From Chaenocephalus aceratus (taxonomy: Eukaryota > Chordata > Actinopteri > Perciformes > Channichthyidae), in the NCBI GenBank assembly GCA_023974075.1, contig CM043798.1:4225397-4289396 (forward strand): a stretch of DNA of 64,000 nt. Direction: 5' to 3'. The position numbers and the translations under genes are program-made. The notes under the pieces are model-generated. The model did not search any database and was not told the origin of the DNA. It saw only the letters and a list, made by a program, of their open reading frames with translations. This document shows, piece after piece, positions 57,801 to 64,000 of this stretch (position 1 is the first letter of the stretch; every line of letters starts with the position of its first letter).

Positions 57801-60800
57801 AGGAACCAGAGAGGCTGCGTTTGTGTACGCGCTGTCCGCAGCCACCATCAGCCACACCATAGCGCGGGCCTGCACCACTGGAGATCTGCGGCAGTGCACG
57901 TGTGGGCCCATCCCCGCACAGATCCCAGAGCCCGGCTACCGCTGGGGGGGGTGCGCTGACAACCTGCAATACGGTCTGATCATGGGCTCCAAGTTCTCTG
58001 ACGCGCCCATGAAGATGAAGCGTGCCGGCTCCCACGCCAACAAACTGATGCACCTCCACAACAGCGAAGTCGGGAGACAGGTCAGCAATGTGGCGAAACG
58101 TGTAACCCTCAAATGTCTTTTAACAAAACGCATAATTCTCATGAAATCTAAAATTAGAAAGACAAACCGTTTGAAAGGCAATCAATGAATAGAGGACTTT
58201 CTGAACCTTGTAAGCGAGGAAGGAGCGGCCCCCTTTATGAGGAGGGGATTCCTGGACTCTTATGCTAATGAGAGTCCGGCCGCTTTGTAATAAAGGCAAT
58301 ATTCACTCTGGGATTCAATATGGACACCAGGACTGGGCATTGTGACTTTAATATAGAACATTAAATAAATTAATAACAATATAATAATATTTATGTTTTG
58401 TTAAATGATATGTTTTTGAGTTCTTGGGCCCATGGACGGATGCAAGACCATGTGCATGCATGTGTTCCTAACACTTCCATAGCCACCCTACTTCTATACG
58501 TCTTCCTGATTTGATTTGTGTGAGTGTGGATCCCCAGATGAAGCTCCGTCTCACCTCTCTGTCCTCAGGCCCTGCGGGACGCGCTGGTGATGAAGTGTAA
58601 ATGTCACGGGGTGTCCGGCTCCTGCTCCATCAGGACCTGCTGGAGGGGCCTGCAGGACCTGAGGGAGATCGCCATGGACCTGAAGATCAAGTACTTGTCT
58701 GCCACCAAAGTGGTTCACCGGCCCCTGGGAACCCGCAAGCAGCTGGTCCCCAAAGACATCGACATCCGGCCGGTGAGGGACAACGAGCTGGTGTACCTGC
58801 AGAGCTCCTCAGACTTCTGCACTCAGAGCGAGAAACTGGGCTCGATCGGCACGCAGGACAGGTGAGACATCGGCGTGCGGAGCGTCGGGAGGCTTTGAAA
58901 CCATTACGGTTCAAATGACTAATAACCTGTAAACAAGTGTAATCAGTACACACGATGCAGAAGCAATGTAACCTGTTCCCCTAACATCAATATCAAATTA
59001 AATGCAATCAACGCAATAGAAAATAAATATCAAGCAGACATTTTACGACTGGCTCCAAAGCCACAACATAATGACAATGAAAACAATTTGAATTCAAAGT
59101 AAACTCAGGCAGTATGCCTACCTATACCGAGTCGTGGACAACAGAATAGCTTACATAAAACAGAGATGTTGGTTTCCTTTTCTCCATCGAAAAATGATTG
59201 TGAAATCTCCAGCTACTAAAAGCATTGTTTAACTAAAAGTTTAACTCCGGACTTGTTTCACTCGGTGTGAGAAAAGTTGCGAGCATGTGCTTTGTAATGT
59301 ATTGTTAGTTTAAAACGAATTGCAACACTGTAGTCCGGCCAGGATTCCCCATGTTTACATGTTTGTTATAACAGTCAGACTTTTTGGTTTCATGTAACTC
59401 TAAGGAAATAAAGTTAGTTGGATTCTTGCATCCTGATTATGCAACATGTAATCCCCGGCCCGACTGGTGTGACTGTGAGAGAAAGAGAGTATAGTTCTCT
59501 GGTGTTGGGTTCATCAGCATGACTTGTCTCAGCCACCCATAAGGCCGACTATAGGACACTACGGATGCTGAATGTCCTCCAGCATGTTGACTCTGTGACG
59601 TGGCGTCCTGCCTGGTGGCCCGCAGAGTTCCAGGCGGGCTGATAAAGCCAGTGGCCCTGAGAGCGCTCTGTCTGCAGCCTGTCTGAGCATGTGTCAGGGA
59701 AAAGGCACTGAGAGTGACTGGAGGCGCTATCTAATGACTAATGGCGTTATTCTTAGGACTGAGTGCACTCGAGCTGATATCCATTGGAGAGGGCCACACA
59801 AAAGGGGAAATGGCCGGCTGCAGATAAAGGTTTATTTACACCGTTCAGCTCTGGTGTTTGAGTTGGGACAGTGCTGCGTACAGCTGGTTGGCGCTCTGTG
59901 AGAGTGCAGAGGGGAGCCCACGTGTCTGAGGCTCTGACTCGGGCGCAGATCTGGATATGGCACCATTTTCCATAACTATGTTGCGAGGAACGACAGGTCG
60001 TGTCCCTGGCTGCCCGCTCGGATCCTCTGCTTGTTCAACCGGCATCTCTCAGAACAAAGTGTCGCACACGCACATGTATTTTAGTATGCCACCTACTAGT
60101 GGAGTAAGAAAGCTCCACTAAATGATGTATATATTGTAAAAGTCATGAATCATATGACTGTCATATCAACTGTCCCTCAGCCATAGGCCACACTACAGAT
60201 AAGCAGAAGACATGCACCATGTCCAGAACACTCACAGTGTGTGCAGCCTGATAACGCAGCAGCCACGCAGACATTGTGCTCCTGCCAAATCACGAGGCGC
60301 CCGCTTTGCGGCTGTGATCACGTGAACGTGTGACACTGAGTGAGTGTACGTGCCTCCACACCAGTTATTACTGCTGCCAACAAGGTGGTGTTTTCAGTTT
60401 GGTGTGTTGCTGTTTGTCAGCAGGAGAAACGCACAGGCCCAACGTTCATGCAACCTGGTAGGTGGTCCGTGGACCCAGGCAGAACGCAGTCAATGTGGCA
60501 TGGTTCTGAACAGCCTTCTCGGGAAGGTCCGCGCTCTCTGGCCCTTATACGTACATGTCTAGACCAATCGTATCAAGGGATTCTTAAACTTCCCCTCGAG
60601 GAGAGGTTCATCACTTTTCAACTTGAATTGACCTCGCTGCTATACGTCGTTAGCTGTGACGCATGCACAGGACCGAGAGCGGGAGATACAAGAGGCTTCG
60701 GGGACAGCCAGAGTCCATCTGAGCAGCCGTCCTAATAGATATAACGTGATCACTGGTAGGAAAAGTGTCACGGCCCTGGGAAGAGACCTGCTTCGAAGCC

Positions 60801-61963
60801 TGTGCTGTGGTCTTGAAGTACATGACCTAAAGCAGCATATGGGAGCTGCGGAGTGAACAGTCCTCCTCCTCCTCCTCCTCCTCCTCCTCCTCCTCCTCCT
60901 CCTCCTCCTCCTCCTCCTCCTCCTCCTCCTCCTCCTCCTCCTCCTCCTCCTCCTCATTAACACTCTGCCATCATAAAACAATGCAATGATGTGGAGCAGA
61001 CAGGCTAGAGAAAGGGAGGGCAGCGCCGTGTATTCAGTGTGATTTATGGCGGGGCTATTCTCCGCTCATTCAGAACGCTTTAGGCTTCTGAAATGGGACG
61101 CTCCCAAGAGCCCACTGCCCCAAAGGGTCGGGGCGCACGGGACGGTCACACACTTTTAAAGGACTATTGTGCGCTCTGTGCAAACCATTCAGAAAGGAGC
61201 TGTAAACGTATTGTCTTAGGTCTGAACCAAACTGGAAATAGGTGGTTCGGTGCAACATGTAACCTCCTTGTCCTCCTCCTGCTGAAGCTAAAGCACTATA
61301 TAAGAGAAGATTATACTTTAGGATCCCAACATGGGAAAGGTGTTCGTCACAGCAGCATGTTTTACAAAGACATTGCACATCATTTGAAAAATAAAAAGGA
61401 AAGGAAATAAACAAACATCAAATAGAAACATCTCAAAAAAGAAAATGAAACAGAAAACATATATATAAAAAAGTAAGCTATATACCAGTTGACCCTGAAA
61501 GATATACATCTGTAGACTGTCAGACAAATAAACCCTGAAGCGCCAAATTACAGCCAACACAATTTAAAAGTAAGATATTATTTACATTAATGTGTGCAAG
61601 GTATGGCATATAATGAAGTATACATGTAAAGTGTGAAGAAAAGTCCAGGTATCAAAAGAGGAGCAGGGAGTTCTCGGCCAGCTGATTGGTTAAACAGCTA
61701 TCGCAGCAGGAATGACTTCCTGTCCCGCTCTGTGTAGCAGCGCAGCTATCATTCTAACATGGCCCCTCTTCGTCTATGCTCCTTTCAGACAGTGCAACAA
61801 GACGTCCCTGGGCAGTGACAGCTGTGACCTGATGTGCTGCGGCCGTGGCTACAACCCGTACACGGAGAAGCTGGTGGAGCGCTGCCACTGCAAGTACCAC
61901 TGGTGCTGCTACGTCACCTGCAAGAAGTGCGAGCGCATCGTGGAGAGATACGTCTGCAAATGA
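54820..61963 (+). CDS. wnt11: Wnt11 secreted signalling protein (5 coding exons)
   Basis: Wnt11 signals mainly through the planar cell polarity/Ca2+ branch and drives convergent extension and heart development in vertebrates. Exons: 54820-54902, 56384-56628, 57803-58080, 58569-58861, 61789-61963. They sum to 358 codons with the stop, giving 357 residues (human 354). Residues 1-24 form a signal peptide with a hydrophobic core. Then come GIKWL, the sequon N40-Q-T, and DMRWNCSS. The lipidation loop [14 protein letters not shown] carries the acylated Ser at about 218. The C-terminal cysteine-rich hat ends [16 protein letters not shown]...[21 protein letters not shown] and NSEVGRQ match tetrapod Wnt11 closely. 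This copy looks like the fish gene formerly called wnt11r rather than silberblick (wnt11f2), judged from memory of those proteins. It is intact. A THAP12-type neighbour also exists in human. Confidence 0.95.
54903..56383 (+). other. wnt11 intron 1
   Basis: No embedded gene or clear repeat is recognised. Short ORFs on both strands have no family resemblance. Confidence 0.5.
57118..57141 (+). repeat. Poly-G tract (24 G) in wnt11 intron 2
   Basis: Uninterrupted run of 24 G. Its length is prone to sequencing error. Confidence 0.9.
58862..61788 (+). other. wnt11 intron 4, non-coding
   Basis: The largest wnt11 intron, about 2.9 kb. The only clear feature is the CCT microsatellite at 60861-60955. 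No gene on either strand is supported. Confidence 0.5.
60861..60955 (+). repeat. (TCC)n microsatellite, 95 bp, in wnt11 intron 4
   Basis: About 31 perfect TCC units, giving a polypurine strand on the reverse. The antisense poly-Arg frame is an artefact of the repeat. Confidence 0.95.
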
Positions 61964-62710
61964 GTCCCGGCAGCACCGAGGCGCAAGATGAACCAAAGCA
62001 CTACCATACCAAGAAGCTTACTTTTGCCTTAAGCTTTAGCATGTGCATCTCAACAGGAAGTGGTCTCTTCTTGTGTCAGTATCCTTTTTCTATCCAATCT
62101 CCAAACTGCCACCTGGGCTTCTCAGCTTTCTGCTTCACTGACCTGGACGTGGCTGCAGTGCCAGTTTACGTGAAGACCGCCGTCCTCCTGGGTATTTCCT
62201 TTTTCTTGTTAATGATTATGAGTCCCCCTGAGAGGGATGTTGAAAGTCTCTATTTTATTATATATCTAATAAAAAGAAATAATATTGGATTTTATGCTGG
62301 AGGAGAGGCCTTTTCTTCTCCCTTCACTCGACACAATTGCTTGGCTTCACTCCACGGAAAGGGTCTACACTCTAAAGGATCCGCGGGGTACTTTTCTTTA
62401 GGTACTATTACAGCTTTGTTCCTCTGCAGCAATGGACAACAGGGGGAAGAGGAGCACAAAGGGAACTTCAAGTACTTTCAATCATGGAACATTTTTGTGG
62501 TTGTTGTTTTGGACTCTCACCATGCGTCCTGAGTGGATCTTCACGTGGATTGAGAGAAGAGCATTACGGACTTTGTGGAATGGTGCCTTATCTCTTTAAG
62601 TCTCACATGCAGTTCAAAATATATTCTATTTTTCAGAGCATATGAGCTGAACTCATGGATTTTGTAAACCACTTTTGTGTGGATGTACATACTGTTATTT
62701 TGTATACTGA

Positions 62711-62716
62711 AATAAA
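62711..62716 (+). terminator. wnt11: wnt11 polyadenylation signal
   Basis: AATAAA 748 bases after the stop. The stretch between is a 3'UTR without supported coding. Confidence 0.65.
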
Positions 62717-62739
62717 GAAAGAAGTATTTATAAAATAAT

Positions 62740-63481
62740 GAAATGCTCTTTACTATCGTCACACGTTACTGGAATGTTTTTATTTGTTATCTTTAATGAT
62801 GTACTGTGTTCTGTGAGATCCATAGTTACCAAGGCTAATTATTCTAAGCTAAGCAACATTTCCTGTAATTCCTTGAAAATGCAAGGATGATAGAATAAGA
62901 CTTTAGCAGAGATGATAGCAGTGTGATTGTGATTCAGCTCAGCAGTGAGCAGTGCGTGGCAGGCAGCATTCAGTCTGTTGGGGTCTGAATCACACACACC
63001 CTGGGAAAGGGTTTGTGTGGACATTCCACCTCCTCACAAAAGGCCATTGCAGAGGGGTTTTGTCACTCCTATCACGGCTTTACCAGTCAAACACTCATCT
63101 GTCTGAGAGCCAATGGACAAACAGCAAATTAAAAAACAAATAACCTCATTTATTGTGAACATAAAGCCAGACTGCAGGCGGAGGGCGCAGCCTTGGGGCT
63201 GCTCGGCTGAGATACGGCCCTCTACTCAGCCGTGGGTTGGTTAAAGATCGGTGGCTGCTGTTGTATAGCTGCAGTCTGAAAGCACAAGCGGGCTTGTGAG
63301 GACGGACAGAGTGCACGGACAGAGTGCACGTGGTCTCTCTGTTTGGGGGGCAGGGAGGGTCTGTGTGCCGAGAGCAGACCCCCGCTCACCTGCACACAGG
63401 CCTGTCCGTCGACAGCCTCAAGGACTCTTCAGTCACTGGCATTCCTCAGCATGTCAGTTGGATAGAATAGTGTGTGTGTGT

Positions 63482-63523
<42 letters not shown>

Positions 63524-63660
63524 GCTACAGAAATGTGAAGCTTCACATGCTGATTGAGGACTTGCACGCTGTCCTCAAACACAGGTGGCTCAGAGTCAAA
63601 GGACTACAAGTGTGTACGTGCACGGTGCTGTTGGTGTGCATGTACACTGGAAACACTAAA
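62740..63660. other. intergenic downstream of wnt11
   Basis: No gene recognised. It includes a (TG)n microsatellite and a short direct duplication of 'ggacagagtgcac' near 63303-63329. Confidence 0.45.
63471..63520 (+). repeat. (TG)n microsatellite
   Basis: 50 bp of TG with one TA interruption. Confidence 0.95.
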
Positions 63661-63663
63661 ACG

Positions 63664-63846
63664 TTAACTTTAATTAAATGTATCATGTCAACAGATTTCA
63701 CCTAACTGTATTAGGTTAGATGAAAGCAATAATTGTAAGTTTAAATACAAAATATTAGGTTTGACTTCATATGATTGCTTTAACTAACCTAATACAGTTA
63801 TGTGACATGTGTGGATATAATACGTGTAATTAAAGTCAATGTTGAC
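63664..63846. mobile_element. Palindromic MITE, copy B
   Basis: The ends GTTAACTTTAATTAAATGTA and (complement of right) GTCAACATTGACTTTAATTA are related with small gaps. 'ctaacctaatacagttatgtgaca' in the right arm faces its complement in the left. Same family as 50974-51117. Confidence 0.75.
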
Positions 63847-64000
63847 ATGCTTCAGCGTCTGGAAGTGAGCATGTATGCAAGATGTTACGCATTTGAAACA
63901 AAGGTTTATTTGAAGCATGGCAAATACTCAGGATGTTTAAAGGGTTAGGGAACTAGATAAACTCCTAACCCTCTGACGTTATAAGAACCGTGATCAGTCC

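Noticed and set aside
60640..60981. Poly-arginine ORF on the minus strand
   Set aside because: It is simply the complement of the TCC microsatellite.
61834..62532. 232-codon ORF overlapping the last wnt11 exon and 3'UTR
   Set aside because: It is out of frame with the conserved Wnt11 C-terminus and continues into the untranslated region. No family resemblance.

Overview
This is a nuclear genomic window from a ray-finned fish. Multi-exon genes with GT-AG introns, vertebrate-type proteins, L2-type LINE remnants, PIF/Harbinger and hAT miniature elements and many microsatellites all point that way. Exons were assembled by hand from conserved protein sequence plus splice-site and phase agreement. 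No database search was possible.

Layout. 0.1-3.85 kb is a transposon graveyard: a Harbinger copy with a recognisable MADF-domain exon, a 1.76 kb TIR element that has itself taken two hAT-type insertions, and an L2 remnant. 4.4-15.1 kb holds stt3a (+), the catalytic subunit of oligosaccharyltransferase: 17 coding exons, exactly 705 codons, all catalytic motifs present. 15.8-18.6 kb holds a CKAP2/CKAP2L-family mitotic spindle gene (-), tail to tail with stt3a, 590 codons. 18.7-22.9 kb is intergenic and rich in repeats. 23.0-29.3 kb holds a normal-looking THAP12-type gene (+): an N-terminal THAP zinc finger followed by one hAT-transposase-derived body, 719 codons, with an L2 LINE in intron 2. 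31.2-43.9 kb holds a second, very unusual THAP12-type gene (+). 44-52.6 kb is intergenic, with MITEs and a CAG-rich minisatellite. 52.7-62.7 kb holds wnt11 (+): five coding exons, 357 codons.

The main finding is the second THAP12-like gene. It has a single THAP zinc finger followed by four successive large exons. Each encodes a diverged copy of the roughly 600-residue hAT-derived THAP12 body, and each is preceded by its own 31-49 nt linker exon. Every linker exon is phase 0 to 1. The first three large exons are phase 1 to 0 and the fourth is terminal. The repeated unit is therefore a frame-neutral two-exon cassette, and the predicted protein is about 2,450 residues. The fourth module carries a one-base frame disruption and lacks the normal C-terminus, so it is either decaying or hit by an assembly error.

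The neighbourhood of THAP12-type genes and wnt11 matches the linkage of THAP12 and WNT11 in human (established knowledge). stt3a, the CKAP2-family gene and wnt11 act in separate processes: N-glycosylation, mitosis and Wnt signalling. Nothing in the sequence suggests they are co-regulated.
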